Shown here piece by piece: positions 45,865 through 57,345 of a stretch of DNA of 64,000 nucleotides. This DNA is from Uranotaenia lowii (Eukaryota; Arthropoda; Insecta; Diptera; Culicidae), in assembly GCF_029784155.1 (NCBI RefSeq), contig NC_073692.1:235494503-235558502 (forward strand), read 5' to 3'. Position numbers and translations under genes: made by a program. Position 1 is the first letter of the stretch. Every line of letters begins with the position of its first letter. Below the pieces are notes generated by a model. The model did not search any database. It worked only from the letters and a program-made list of their open reading frames with translations, and was not told where the DNA came from.

Positions 45865-45876
45865 CTTTACTGTACT

Positions 45877-46462
45877 GTAATATGATTTTTGCATCGAAAT
45901 TATCGGAACATCCAAAATAATAACTCGATCGAGCCGTATCCATCCTTTTCACCATCTTTTAAGGATAAGTAAAATTTTATCTTTTTTTTTCAATACATTT
46001 ATTTTAATATTTATTTATTTATTAATCCATCGAACTAAAAGTCTAATATCATCATATCATCATTATCAATATTATTTGCAGTGGAAGTAAAATAAAGCTG
46101 TACAAAGTTAAACTAGACCCTTCAAGTAATTCTACGAGACCAAATTTGTGAAAATTCTTTCAGTATTTGGATAATTTAAAGCGGTTTGAATTTTTAGAAT
46201 CTACTTTTTGTACACTCAAAGGCCAATGAGTGTTAAACACACTTGATTATCACTTGATGAAAAAGTAATGAAAAAGCTGCTGCTTCTCAATAAAAGATGT
46301 CGATCATTTTCAAGATCTATTCGTGTACTTGAATGACGTTTCGAAGATGGTCGGAATCATTGTTGACATGTTCAACAACAAGACCATCTCAGCTTCAGGT
46401 GAAAAATCACCTCTGCCTCTCGGTAAATTTTACCTTTTTTTATTTTCCGTGTAATTACACAG
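45877..46462 (-). other. MRP intron, no feature recognised
   Basis: AT-rich intronic sequence with no boundary of a known repeat. Confidence 0.45.
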
Positions 46463-47757
46463 AGCATGGATCACGATGAATCTGGACGTCTTAAAACGGG
46501 TCTATCTCGGAGCAATGTAAACGAAATAAAAATGTTTTGTACTCGAAATGTAGGGGTTTCATTGTACTTTAAAGGAAAAAAAAATAAAAAAATTATTCCG
46601 ATAGTGTTTTGATGAATTTTCGAATTTTTCGTCGAGTACCGCTCATCATAGTTTGGACACCCTATTCACCGACCTCACCGGCCATTTCCTTCCACAATTT
46701 CTTAATCTCTGTTGCATCCCGAGTCGTCCTACCATTCTTCTTCATCTTCTACTTGACAAGTGCCCAAAATTTTTCGATAGGGCGGAATTGAGGGCATTGA
46801 ATGAGTTGATGTCCTTTTCGACAAAATCCCCCCGTAGGCCCGATACCACTGTAGTACCACTGTGCTGTAGTGGCAGCTTGCCAAATCTGGCGAAAACTTT
46901 ACTGGTCCTTTATGAAATCTAATGTACGAAAAAAAACGTTTTTCTGGCACTCCTCCTTGTACATTTTGGAGTCCATGGTCTTGTTTTCAAAAAAACCGGG
47001 GTTTTTCGTCCACAGCTGCAAATACCTTGCCAGATCAAACACTTTCTTGCAAACTTTTCGGCAAAAACGAATTCGAACATGCCGGGGACATCACTCCGAC
47101 TAGTTTAGTGCACCACTGCAGTGGCTTCATAAAATTTTTGGCCAGGAAGCTGCCCAAAATCCATCTTCAAGTACGTTTCGTCATCCATGAGGATGCATCC
47201 GTCGTACTTCGTTGGAATCTTGTTGTATAACTTCCGGGCACGTCTTTTGGCTACTAAATTCTGCATCAATGCCCGGTTTGGTTGCTTACTGGCCTGATAG
47301 GATCGTATTCCTTCACGCAGACGAATTCTGCTAACGGTGCACCGGTCGGTGTTGAATTTCTTGGCGATGTCGTAGTTCGACTACCCTGTGTTTGCCTTGA
47401 TCGTTCTCAACACCTTCAAATGCAGTTTCCGATCCTTAGTTCCACTATGACGCTTGGTATGAACCTGCCGATCGATAGTATGCATCTCACAGAAACACTT
47501 AAGAACGCTGCACACGGTCGATATGGCCATTTTTAACGATTTCGCGACTTTTGAATCCGACCCCGTCGGGTTTTTGACGTGGGTGTCCAAAATTAATTTT
47601 CGTCTCGTGGCTTCCATCACGTGTAACTTTTTTGGAACAAATTGAATCGCAATGAAATTTTCAGCACTGATAGAGGAAACATTTCCGAACAAAGTACTGT
47701 CAAAACTTTCCAGATCCAACCAAGGTCATTAGATCACAAGGTTCTCAGACTTTGTCA

Positions 47758-47928
47758 CGGCGCGTTCGTAAATTGATTTTTTTGGGTGATGCATCAGTCG
47801 ATTGATTTGTTTGGTAGATGTCAAATCACTGTCCATATGCTTTTGCATACGTTTGTTTGGAATTTACGAACGCCAGCATCGATAAAAAAAATCACTTCGA
47901 TAGAAAAAATCAATTTACGAACACGCCG
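47758..47928. mobile_element. 171-bp MITE with CGGCGTGTTCGTAAATTG-type ends
   Basis: The left end CGGCGCGTTCGTAAATTGAT and right end ATCAATTTACGAACACGCCG are near inverses, bordered by TCA on both sides (47755-47757, 47929-47931). It is non-coding. Confidence 0.65.
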
Positions 47929-48023
47929 TCAGTAAGTAGGCCAGGAGAGCTTGGTGAGGTTCAGTGAGTTTGTTTGTAAACATCGGAAAACTTGTTCGAG
48001 CTGAGGGCTTTGTTTGTAAACAA

Positions 48024-50049
48024 CAAGGCCGGATTAAGGGGGGGGCAAAAGGGGCAATTGCCCCGGGCCCCCCGGCTCAGGGGGGCCCCCCAAGGGAAAA
48101 AAATTTAACATTACCTTAATCATAAAACTCTAATTTCTACAAATTCATGAAAAGAAATCCAAACTAGAAAATCGGTATGAAAACTTGAAATAAAACAACT
48201 AAAGGGGGCCCCCGTGAAATAATATCTAGAATAGTTTTTTTCTCTTGCATAAGTTAAGGGGCCCCCCTAGAGTAAGCAGTGATGAAGTTCTCCCGCATTT
48301 TGCGGGCTAAGAATCTCAAAATCTTGGCATTGAATTTCAATATTTTCAACCCAAAATCTAGACGAAAATAATGTGCATCGAATTCGAAACTAAAATTTAA
48401 AAAATATGAGGCCAAACACCCTTTTTTATAGAAACATATCAGAATATCCTGACTGTACAGAACATGAAAAATAAAGAAAAACATCTCCTCATTTTTACTT
48501 CATACAAACGTCTTGCACAATAATAATTTTCATTATTACGTTTACTTTCAAAATAATGTTTACTGCCCTAAAATAGCAGCTAATTTTACCAAAACTGGTT
48601 CACAGTGCTAAGAGAGAACAGAGATTCTTCATGATAAACATTTCAAAATTTCATCCGGGCAGTATCCGGGTTATACCCGGTTTACTATAACTTTCCACTT
48701 TCGGATCATTATTTTTGTTGGTTCATAAATTCTAAACCCTTTTCCTTCCCTATTTTAGAAAATAAAATCTTTTTTTTTTGTTTTTCAAATATAGTTTTGA
48801 AAGAAAAACTGTAGTTGCCTATTTTTTTTTCGTAGGTGATGGGAAGAATTAGAGAAACATGAGGTATCAAAGAACGAAATAACATAAGCCGTAAGCCGTA
48901 GTTACCTAAATTGGACCGAACGACAGAACACAGTTTCTTTATTGAATTTCCATCTCAATTTCTGTCTTAGACTTGAAATTCGTATGAAACATTTTCAACG
49001 GATTTAACCAAAATTTTATCATCCACTGAAGTTAATATTCTGAAGTCAGCATATCGTTTTCCAAATGATTTTTGTGTTGTGTTGTTTCCTCAGTTACTGA
49101 AGTTCAGTTTCATGGTTTTTCTGAATTTTGATTCCTTATCCCTCATTTGGATTCCTTATCTGACTTTTTTCAATGATAACTGAATCTGTGTTTTATACAT
49201 TTAATCTCTATTCTGATTTTGTTTTTAATCGATCATTTTTGCACTTATAACCCTTTGGCTTTGAGAGCACCGAATGAAACTTTTGTCACATTTAGAATAA
49301 CTTTTTTTTTTTATCTGATGAGAATCATATGCATAAATATTTCATGAAAACTTTTTTTTGTGTTCCGAAGATTTAAAATTGAAATGCACATTTGTAATCT
49401 TGAAATTGAAGGCTTGAATCTCTGATTTTTTAAATTAAATTCATATATTCTTTCTCAGAACTTGTTTTGAAGTTATGATTTAGATTTAAGACACTGAATT
49501 GTGGTTCTGAATGTAACCTGATATTCAATCTTGAATTCTCATCTATATCGAATTTGCATTTAATTATATTGGTTATTTTTTTGAATTTTGTATTCAATGT
49601 TTCATGATTCTTCCCAATTATCATTGATTGAATATTTCTCAATGAATCACGAACCAGACGAGCAATGATGAAATGAAAATCATTTAAACTATCTATCCGG
49701 TCATTTTTCTTAATCAGAAAATTTTAGTTGGTGATAAGGTTATTTAAAAAAATGAGAGTTAAATTTCACTTTTTGCAGCTCAAATCAGAACTTCAATTTT
49801 AAAAAAATTCTTAACTCTCCCGCAATGTTTGCACGTGATTAATTAATAATTTTTATTTGAAAATACCAGAAACTATCTTCAACGCAGACAACATGGCTAT
49901 TGGAGACAGTAAACGGAGCTCATATTCAGATCTATTACACGTTTAAAATGTATTGTATTTTCTGGGATAGCTTTTGAAAAAAAAAACCAATCATAGGGGC
50001 CCCCCGAGAAAAATTGGCCCGGGCCCCCCGATGGCTTAATCCGGCCCTG
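48024..50049 (-). mobile_element. hAT (Tip100-like) non-autonomous element, copy 1
   Basis: The ends CAAGGCCGGATTAAGG and, inverted, CAGGGCCGGATTAAG match Tip100-type hAT termini, followed on both sides by G/C-rich GGGGGGCCC blocks. A perfect 8-bp duplication GTAAACAA flanks it (48016-48023 and 50050-50057). The 2-kb interior is AT-rich and has no transposase. It is homologous to 54988-57147 but inverted relative to it. Confidence 0.88.
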
Positions 50050-50208
50050 GTAAACAAACTCTACGAACTCCATAGTAGCCAAATCAAAACGGCTGAATTG
50101 GGAGTTTCTCATATCATTACACCTACTATATATACACACTTTGGATCCACCAACTAGGAGCGCAATGGTATAATAAACAGTGCGTCCAGATTCATCGTGA
50201 TCCATGCT

Positions 50209-50766
50209 TTATCGATATCGTATGTGTGGCTAATGTTATCTTATAGAATGCTACAAAATAATTCAAATATCCCAAGGTACTTTCTTTGGTGACCAATAAT
50301 TAACTTTCTAAAAATTCATTAGGTGAATAATCATGCATTATGTGTCTATCAATTCCATCACCTTTACATATGAGACCTTAAAGATGTAATGAAAACAAAT
50401 CTATCGATCTAATACTTTTTCCAACATAGTTAACAATGAGTCCTGAACCAAAATGCAACGGAGACTAAATTTAGAATGAAACGAAAATAATTTTTTTTAC
50501 AATTTTTATGCGCTAATAAATGACAAAAAATATTTTAGAATCAGAAAGCCAATAATACTAAATGGGAGAGGTAGAAAATCTCAAACCAAATTGATTTCGG
50601 TATTCTACACACCGCGGAGTACTCAAAACGTATTTCGTCGAACTTTTCTACAAAAATCTCAAAGTAACAATTTGGTATGCAATTTTCCAACAGCACGAGC
50701 ATCTTCGATTGTATCACGATGCAGCCAATAGAATAACGAGAAAAAAAACTTCATTCTAAATTTTAC
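50209..50766 (-). other. MRP intron, no feature recognised
   Basis: Intronic sequence directly downstream, on the minus strand, of the first variable exon. Nothing was recognised. Confidence 0.45.
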
Positions 50767-50987
50767 CTCGATGGCACAGATTACGAAATCGAGCAGAAGT
50801 TCCGGTAGGGTACTGTCCACCACGTCAACGTCACTCGAAAACCGAGACAGTATGCGTCCAGTCGGCGTCGTGTCGAAGAAATGCATCGGCAGGCGGACGA
50901 TGTTGGCCAACAGCTGCTCGTGGATTCGAACAGCTGCAGCCCAACATCCGAGCAGCAGAGTCAAGTCGAAGGCGATTCGCACCAGAC
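50767..50987 (-). CDS. MRP: MRP variable exon copy 1 (nearest the common exon)
   Basis: 221 nt encoding 73 complete codons plus two starting bases. The acceptor is CCTTTTGTAG and the donor ends GAG|GTAAAA. It carries RIHEQLLANIVRLPMHFFD, then TPTGRILSRFSSDVDVVD and LPELLLDF, which is the cytoplasmic loop and adjoining membrane part of the second membrane domain that touches the nucleotide-binding domain. It is the most diverged copy: the usual SKD triplet is SSD. It has no stop. It would alternate with the copies at 51241, 59311, 59924 and 62313. Confidence 0.9.
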
Positions 50988-51240
50988 CTACAAAAGGGTT
51001 TAGGAACAGGAGGAGCGGAAACACCAGGGCGGTTTCCAGGGTTGAGTGCAAAATGACAGTATGATGGTGGATGTTTTATAAAGGTAAGTGAAACGCAAAG
51101 TGTCGAGTGTAATGTTTATGTTGCTGTGAAATATGTGCGTAACGATTAGGTAGTAGGTAGAGAAATTCAGCGGCATTTAATTGTTTCTGAACAACCATTT
51201 CTACCGAAAAAAAGGAAACCCCAAGTCACCACACGATTAC

Positions 51241-51461
51241 CTCGAACGCTAGATACAAAAGTCCGTCCAGTTTGTAGGGCAAAACATTATCCAGCACATC
51301 AATATCTTTTGAAAACCGCGACAGGATTCTTCCGATGGGAGTGGTATCAAAAAATTCCGACGGCAACCGGAGGACGTTGCGCAAAAGAGTTTCATGCAGG
51401 CGCTTGGCCGCATATAATCCCATCAAATCCGGAACGAGATCGATCACAACGTCCATGATGA
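51241..51461 (-). CDS. MRP: MRP variable exon copy 2
   Basis: 221 nt, with the same phase and limits as the other copies. The acceptor is CACGTTCTAG and the donor GAG|GTAATC. It encodes IMDVVIDLVPDLMGL, then RLHETLLRNVLRLPSEFFD and GRILSRFSKDIDVLD, ending LYLAFE. It is closest to the copy at 59311. The intron to copy 1 is only 253 bp, so splicing the two together would break the frame. Confidence 0.93.
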
Positions 51462-51697
51462 CTAGAACGTGATAAGAGGAAATTTTGATGTGGCTTTAGG
51501 TTGTTCAACGATAACGATAAAGGTAGCAAACAAGTAAAATATAACGATCATTCAGGTTGAACATACTTTGCTTTGAAGTAGAGTTTGATATGGCTACCTA
51601 TTTGGTGATTTATCCAGATTTATCCGAGTAATAAAACAGTTCCATAGACAAGGTTCATACAATTAACTCAGCCCTTTCAAGAAGCGTTACAGCATTA

Positions 51698-52074
51698 GAC
51701 TGAGTCGATTTGAGATCATTTTTGAATTTCTAAAACCCTGGTATCTAATAAGCTTTGTTTTGGTTTAAAGCTCATCCATATTTTTTTGCAGAATTTTCGA
51801 GTAACGTTTTACATGAGAAAATTTGAACTTTTAAGTTTGTATGGGAAAATTGAATATTTTGTACTGAAAAATAAACACTATTTTTGTTTCTTCTTCAGAC
51901 TTATCTTCTGCAAAATATTCAATTTTCCTATACAAACCTAAAAGTTCAAATTTTCTCATGTAAACGTTACCTAAAATTTTTGCAAAAAAATCATAGATGA
52001 GTTTTAAGCCAAAACGAAGCTTTTTAGATCCCAGGGTTTGAGAAATTGAAAAATGACCCCAAATCGACTAAGTC
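51698..52074. mobile_element. Palindromic MITE in the MRP intron
   Basis: The ends GACTGAGTCGATTTGAGATC and its near inverse GGTCATT...AATCGACTAAGTC (written on the opposite strand) are bordered by TA (51696-51697, 52075-52076). The arms of about 175 bp pair almost throughout with a short loop near 51890. It is non-coding. Confidence 0.7.
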
Positions 52075-52449
52075 TATTACTACTACTGCGCTGAAAAATT
52101 AATTTTTAACCATATTTCAATATTTGTCTTAATTTTCAGAATGCTTATTAAAATTCAGCTGTCATTATTCCATTTTTTTTTAGATTTTATCGATGTCCGA
52201 GATGTCGACGTACAAGCTTGAACGAAAAATGTTCAAAAAGTGTGTAAAATTTCAAATGCTGACATCCAAAAAATACGTTGAAAATTGACTTGAAATAGTG
52301 CCATCTATTGCGTCGTTCAAAAGTTACAATTCAAATTTCCATGTGCCCAGTTTTCGAAAAGGCGTAATCGTAACATGAACTCATCAATAATCAAACTAAT
52401 ACCGTTGTAAAATAGACGGTTTCAATTTATTGCTGGATGAATGCACAAT
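52075..52449 (-). other. MRP intron, no feature recognised
   Basis: No gene or repeat boundary was seen. Confidence 0.4.
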
Positions 52450-53226
52450 GTTACACGGAAAAAAATTGCGTTGCTTTTCCAAAGACGTTGTCATGATAAT
52501 TTTACCATTTCTGCGTTATAGTATTTTCAACCACGCAAATTATAACATCAATTTCATCATAATTTCTATAACACCTAGCGCCCGCATAGTAATTTATACA
52601 TTGTGGCACCAATTCATATCAACAAAATACTACGCACGTGGTACTTTTGAGAACAAAACATATTTGACTCAAAAACATCAGTGCGTATGATAATTTTACT
52701 ATGGTAAACATTCTTGTTGTTTATACTAATTCAGGACCATTAATCATCAAACCCGCAAGTAAACAAACTAATTTTGAGCTGCTTTCAAGTTTTATAACTT
52801 TTGAAAATCTTTCCAGAGCATCGGGAGAACACACTTACATTGACCCACGAGTGTCGGAAGTGTGAATTTTAATGTTTTGAATAATGTTCAAATGCATGCA
52901 TGCAAATAAACAAACAAACATACAAAGTAATTTTACTATTTAAATCAAGCTCCTCCCGCATACTAATCTTTATCATAACACATACTAGTTTCATCATGAA
53001 ACATATCAATTTTACTAGGCACGAAGTAAAACAATGCATCATTTCATTGACAATTTTACTAAAACGCAGTCGAATTTACTATGCGCAGCCAAATTGAGCA
53101 CATGGTAAAATAGCTATGCGTAAGGTATTATAAACAACAAAACATATTTGACTCAAAAATATGGTTGCCTGTTGTTCATTTAAACCACGGATTTAGTAAT
53201 TTTACTATGCTTTTTTTTTTGTGTGT
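52450..53226. repeat. AT-rich repeat with recurrent ATTTTACTA words
   Basis: The word ATTTTACTA or a near version occurs about seven times (near 52500, 52690, 52930, 53010, 53055, 53070 and 53205). The ends read ACACGGAAAAAAATTGCG and, inverted, TACACACAAAAAAAAAAGC, so it may be a decayed MITE. It is non-coding. Confidence 0.35.
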
Positions 53227-53929
53227 ACTTTCGACTAGACAGAATTTCACTTCCTTTGTTTTATACGGTGTTTACTTATTGACTTTTTTTCATGTGTGAA
53301 ACAACTTTTTTAGTTCACGTAACCCGAAACGTTGAGTAAATTTAAAAATTAAAAAAAAAAGTTATTTCACTCACCGAAAAAAATCAAAAAATTTAAACCG
53401 TATAAAAAGTACCGGTGATAAACTTTTATTCATTCCTTTATTTTTGCACTACTAACAGTTTTACAAAAATCTTTTGCACTTCTTGAACGGTTATCGTCAG
53501 ATGACGAATCGGCTATATCCAGTCAATTAGGAACATTAATAATCAGTCTTACCCATCAGAACTGATTCTAGACATCTCAAAGCAGGTTACTATCAAGTAG
53601 CATTTTGGCAACCAATGGTCCAAAATTTAGCACTTCTTGCTTGAGGAAAACAGCGATTAACATTTAAAATATATTTCCTTTATGCAACCGGACGAAAGTG
53701 TTACGAAAATTTAACATAAATGCCAAACAGTTCATACGACCTGTTCCAAACTGACCAAAATTTTGTTTGTTTCTCAGTTTGGTTTTGCAAGTTCTCTTTG
53801 GTGTTCCATCCAAAAACCAAAATTGGTTCAAAACAATCGTTGGAAAATTTACACAAGTTTCGTGGGCTAGCTTGTACAAAAAAAAAAAAAAAACTTCAGT
53901 TTCCTGTTATTCAAAGTCTAAGAAAATAA
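53227..53929 (-). other. MRP intron, no feature recognised
   Basis: AT-rich, ending in an A run near 53880-53894. Nothing was recognised. Confidence 0.4.
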
Positions 53930-54530
53930 AATAGTTAAAAAAATTACTTAGTGTCCAAGAAAGCTGGAGTGAGTTGGCAGCTAAACGTTGTATAAGGATA
54001 TATTTTTTTGAAATTTTTTAGGATCATGACCACAGAAAATCTAAAAAAGTGGTGTAAAAACCGTACTTTTCAATCAATGTACCGTTAAAAATGTTTAAGT
54101 CATACCAGATAAATTTTGAAAAGAGGATTGAAAAGTTGACGTAATTTGGCACAATTTTGCATTTTAGATTTTTCAAATACGAAACACAGAATTTTTGACG
54201 TATTTCCAAAGCTAGCTGTTTTTCGCAATTTTTGTCAATTCGCTGTTTCTCAGATTTTCTTGCACTTTAATTCAACTTTGCACTGGATTTTGAATTTATT
54301 TACGCAAGATTTCCGCAATTAATTTATTTTCATCAGAAAATAATTAAATTAGCGCTGCAATACTTCACACAAATATGATAAATAGAAATGTGACATACTT
54401 TCAAATACTGGCAAAGTTGAATTTAAGTCTTAGATAATCTGAGGAATTATAAATTGACAAAAGGTTCGAAAAACAGCTAGGTACCTTTGAAAATTCGTCA
54501 AAAAATTTTTGTATCAAGAGTTTTTTTTTT
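53930..54530. repeat. Degenerate relative of the TTAA foldback element
   Basis: Phrases such as AGAAAGCTG, AAACCGTACTTTTCAATCAA, GACGTAATTTGGCACA and TTGCACTGGATTTTGA follow the same order as in 36830-37160, with many changes. Part of an opposite arm is visible near 54400-54510. No intact ends were found. Confidence 0.55.
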
Positions 54531-54855
54531 TTGAGAAATCAAATAATGGCTATTTCATGATGAATCTAGTATGGTGGTCTCACTTTGGCCAAAAGTAGAC
54601 GAGGGTTAGATGCGGTGGTGGGGGCGCAACGCAGCCGAAATTTGCTGGCTGGCTAGGATGCCAGGTGCTCCGATTTTTTGTAAAACACGGAATTTTGCCA
54701 ATCATCAAGATATTTCTCAGACAAAGATTTCGCCTTGATTTTTGCAAATGTAATCCATAGAAGCGAAAAAAATTCTTCCGGATGAGTTCCGGGCTGGTAA
54801 GCAAAGCTGGAAGAGGTTGGGCCAATAGACGACGGTGCCAGCTTTGTCGGTAGCA

Positions 54856-54922
54856 GTGAGTAACATTAATTATCCATTACTTATAACAAATTTATGCTTA
54901 CTCAATACTATTTTTCTTCCAG
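54856..54922 (+). other. Intron-like segment inside the P-like element
   Basis: A GTGAGT donor and a TTTTTCTTCCAG acceptor are 67 bp apart, on the same strand as the Rad23 piece. If it is a real host intron, the capture happened at the DNA level and not from mRNA. The flanking reading frames are degraded, so this is suggestive only. Confidence 0.4.
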
Positions 54923-54987
54923 AGCTGTCTGGAAGCAGCAGAAAGTCTTCGAATCGGATGGTAACATGGCGAGGCATGACATTCCAT

Positions 54988-57147
54988 CAGGGCCGGATTA
55001 AGCCATCGGGGGGCCCGGGGCAATTTTTCTCGGGGGGCCCCTATAATTCGATTTTATTTTCAAATGCTACCCAGAAAATACAAAAGCTTTTAAACGTGTA
55101 AAAAAACTGGGGATGAGTTCAGTATACTATCTTCAAATAGCCATATTGTTTGCGTAGAAAATAGTTTTTGGTATCTTCAAATAAAAATTGGTAATCAATC
55201 ACGTGCAAAAATTGCGGAAGAGTTTAGAAATTTCTTAGAAATGAAAACTCTTATTTAAGCTGCAAAATGCAAAATTAAATTCCCATTTTTTTTTAAACCC
55301 TTATCACCAACTAAAATTCCCTAATTTAAAAAAATGACCGGATAAATATTTTAAATGATTTTCATATCATCATTGATCGTTTGGTTTGTGCTAATTCAAA
55401 AAATATTTACCTAGTGACAAGTAGGAAGTATTAGGAAGTATTTGAAACATAGAAAACAAAATTAAAAAAAAAATAAACAAAATAACTAAATCCATATTCC
55501 ATAGAGATACAGATATAAAAGTTTAAGAATTGAAAACTTTAAATCACGTTATATTCAGAACCAAAATTCAGTGTCCCAAATCTAAATCATAATTTCAATT
55601 CAAGTTTGAGAAACAAACTATCAATTAAATTCAAAAAATCTTTTCATGAGATGTTTTTGAATATGATTCTCATCAGATAAATTTTTTTTATCAAATTGTT
55701 ATTCTAAATGTGACGAAAGTTCCATTCGATGCCCTCTAAGCCAAAGGAGTATTAGTGAAAAAATGATCGGTTGGAAAAAAAAAATTGAGAATAAAGATTG
55801 AATGTTTGAAACACAGAATCAGTTATCATTGAAAAAAAATCAGATACGGAATCCAAATGAGTTTAGTACTATAAACTAATTGAATTTAGAAATTGCCGAT
55901 GAAAAAAAAATCAAGTTTTTTTCTCGATTTGTGTTAAGTATTTGACCAATTTCGCCCAGATATTGTCCGGATTTTTGGTAGACATTTTGGTATCAAATGC
56001 CCGGATTTTACCAGGTTTTAAGCTAAAATAGCCTGGATTTGTCCGGCCCGGGTACGTGCTGAAAAAATTCTGGCAGCCTTACTTTAAACAAAGATCCTAA
56101 ATTTTCAAAATTCAGAAAAATGAGGAAACTGAACTTCAGTAACAACACAAGATTTGAAAATCCCAAGGAATTGAATCTGGAAAAAGATCATAGAAAAAAT
56201 CATATTAAGAAAATCACTCAATGATACAAGCAACTCAACTATAAGTTCGTTTTTATGATAATTTGAGAATAATCATTTGGAAAATGATATGCTGAATTAA
56301 GGATATTCACTTCAGTAGATGATAAAATTTTTGTTAAATCAATTGAAAATGTTACAGTACAAATTTCATGTCTAAGACAGAGATTGGTATGGAAATTCAA
56401 TAAAGAAACCCTGTACTGTCGATTGGTTCAATTTAAGCAACTACAGTTTTTTTTTAAGATTTTACTTTCAAACTTAAGGAGGGAAAAGGGTTTAGAATTT
56501 ACAAAGCAATGAAAAATTCAATAATAATGATTGAAAGGTGAAAAGTTATTATAATACGCGGTATTAACCCGGATACTGCCCGGGTAAAATTATGAAATGT
56601 TTACCAGAAAGCGAAATCAGCTGCAATTAAAGTGCAGTAAACCATAACTTGGAAACTTAACGTAACAACAAACATTATTTTTGTGCAAGACGTTTGAATG
56701 TAATGAAAATGAGGAGATGTTTTTTTTTTTATTTTACCTGTTCTTTAAAGAATATCGTAACTGATATGTTTCGATAAAAAATGATAATTCGAGGTGTTTT
56801 GCCTCATATTCATCTTAATTTTTTTTCGAATTCGGTTTTTTCCAAAGATTTTGATATTCTCAGCTCGCAAAATGTGGGAGAGCTCCTTCACTGCTTACTC
56901 TAGGGGGCCCCCTTAACTTTTTAAGACAAAAACTAATCTAGATATTTTTTCATGTGGGCCTGTGGGCCATGTGGGTTTTTATATTTCAAGCTTTTATTCC
57001 GATTTTCTAGTTTTGATTTCTTTTCATGGATTTGTAGTAGTAGTATGATTAAAGTAATGTTAAAACCTTTTTTTCCCTCGGGGGGCCCCCCTAAGCCGGG
57101 GGGCCCGGGGCAATTACCCCTTTTGCCCCCCCTTTAATCCGGCCTTG
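54988..57147 (+). mobile_element. hAT (Tip100-like) non-autonomous element, copy 2
   Basis: Ends CAGGGCCGGATTAAG and, inverted, CAAGGCCGGATTAAAG. There is a perfect 8-bp duplication CATTCCAT (54980-54987 and 57148-57155). It is 2160 bp, with the same G/C-rich subterminal blocks and AT-rich interior as 48024-50049, in opposite orientation. It interrupts the P-like element next to the Rad23 piece and so is younger than it. Confidence 0.88.
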
Positions 57148-57157
57148 CATTCCATCG

Positions 57158-57345
57158 TCCGAGAAGCGGCTGGCTTTCCTGCAGGAACTTCCGATCTTCA
57201 TCGAGATGAAACAGCTGCTTCAGGAGGACCCCCGTCTGTTGTCATCGCTGCTCAAGAAGATTCAATCGAGTAATCCGGATCTGATGGGTATCATTTAAGA
57301 GAACCAGATGGAGTTTTGGCCCATTTGAACGAGGGAACCGATGAG
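57158..57345 (+). pseudogene. Rad23: Rad23-like XPC-binding domain fragment
   Basis: Starting at 57170 the frame reads LAFLQELPIFIEMKQLLQED, then PRLLSSLLKKIQSSNPDLMG, the heat-shock-chaperonin/XPC-binding domain (STI1-like) of Rad23, a ubiquitin-receptor and nucleotide-excision-repair factor. A TAA stop interrupts at the place where Rad23 proteins read ISENQ, then ENQMEF continues, and a frame shift leads to LNEGTDEL. Neither the ubiquitin-like domain nor the UBA domains are present. It lies inside the P-like element, so it is a captured and dead copy and not the host gene. Assignment rests on the QLLQEDPRLL...NPDL pattern. Confidence 0.75.

Larger units (their letters stand above)
46463..50208 (-). 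mobile_element. Second DD37E-type mariner relic, split by a hAT and a small MITE
   Basis: Inverted ends AGCATGGATCACGATGAATC lie at both limits. The minus-strand transposase is broken. The N-terminal part (47381-47719) has an HTH-like KVAKSLKMAISTVCSVLK. The C-terminal part (46729-46950) has PDLASCHYSTVVLQWYRAYG, the same motif as the copy at 24408. Many stops and shifts make it inactive. Between the transposase and the right end sit a 171-bp MITE and a 2-kb hAT element. Exact borders and the TA duplication are uncertain. Confidence 0.7.
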
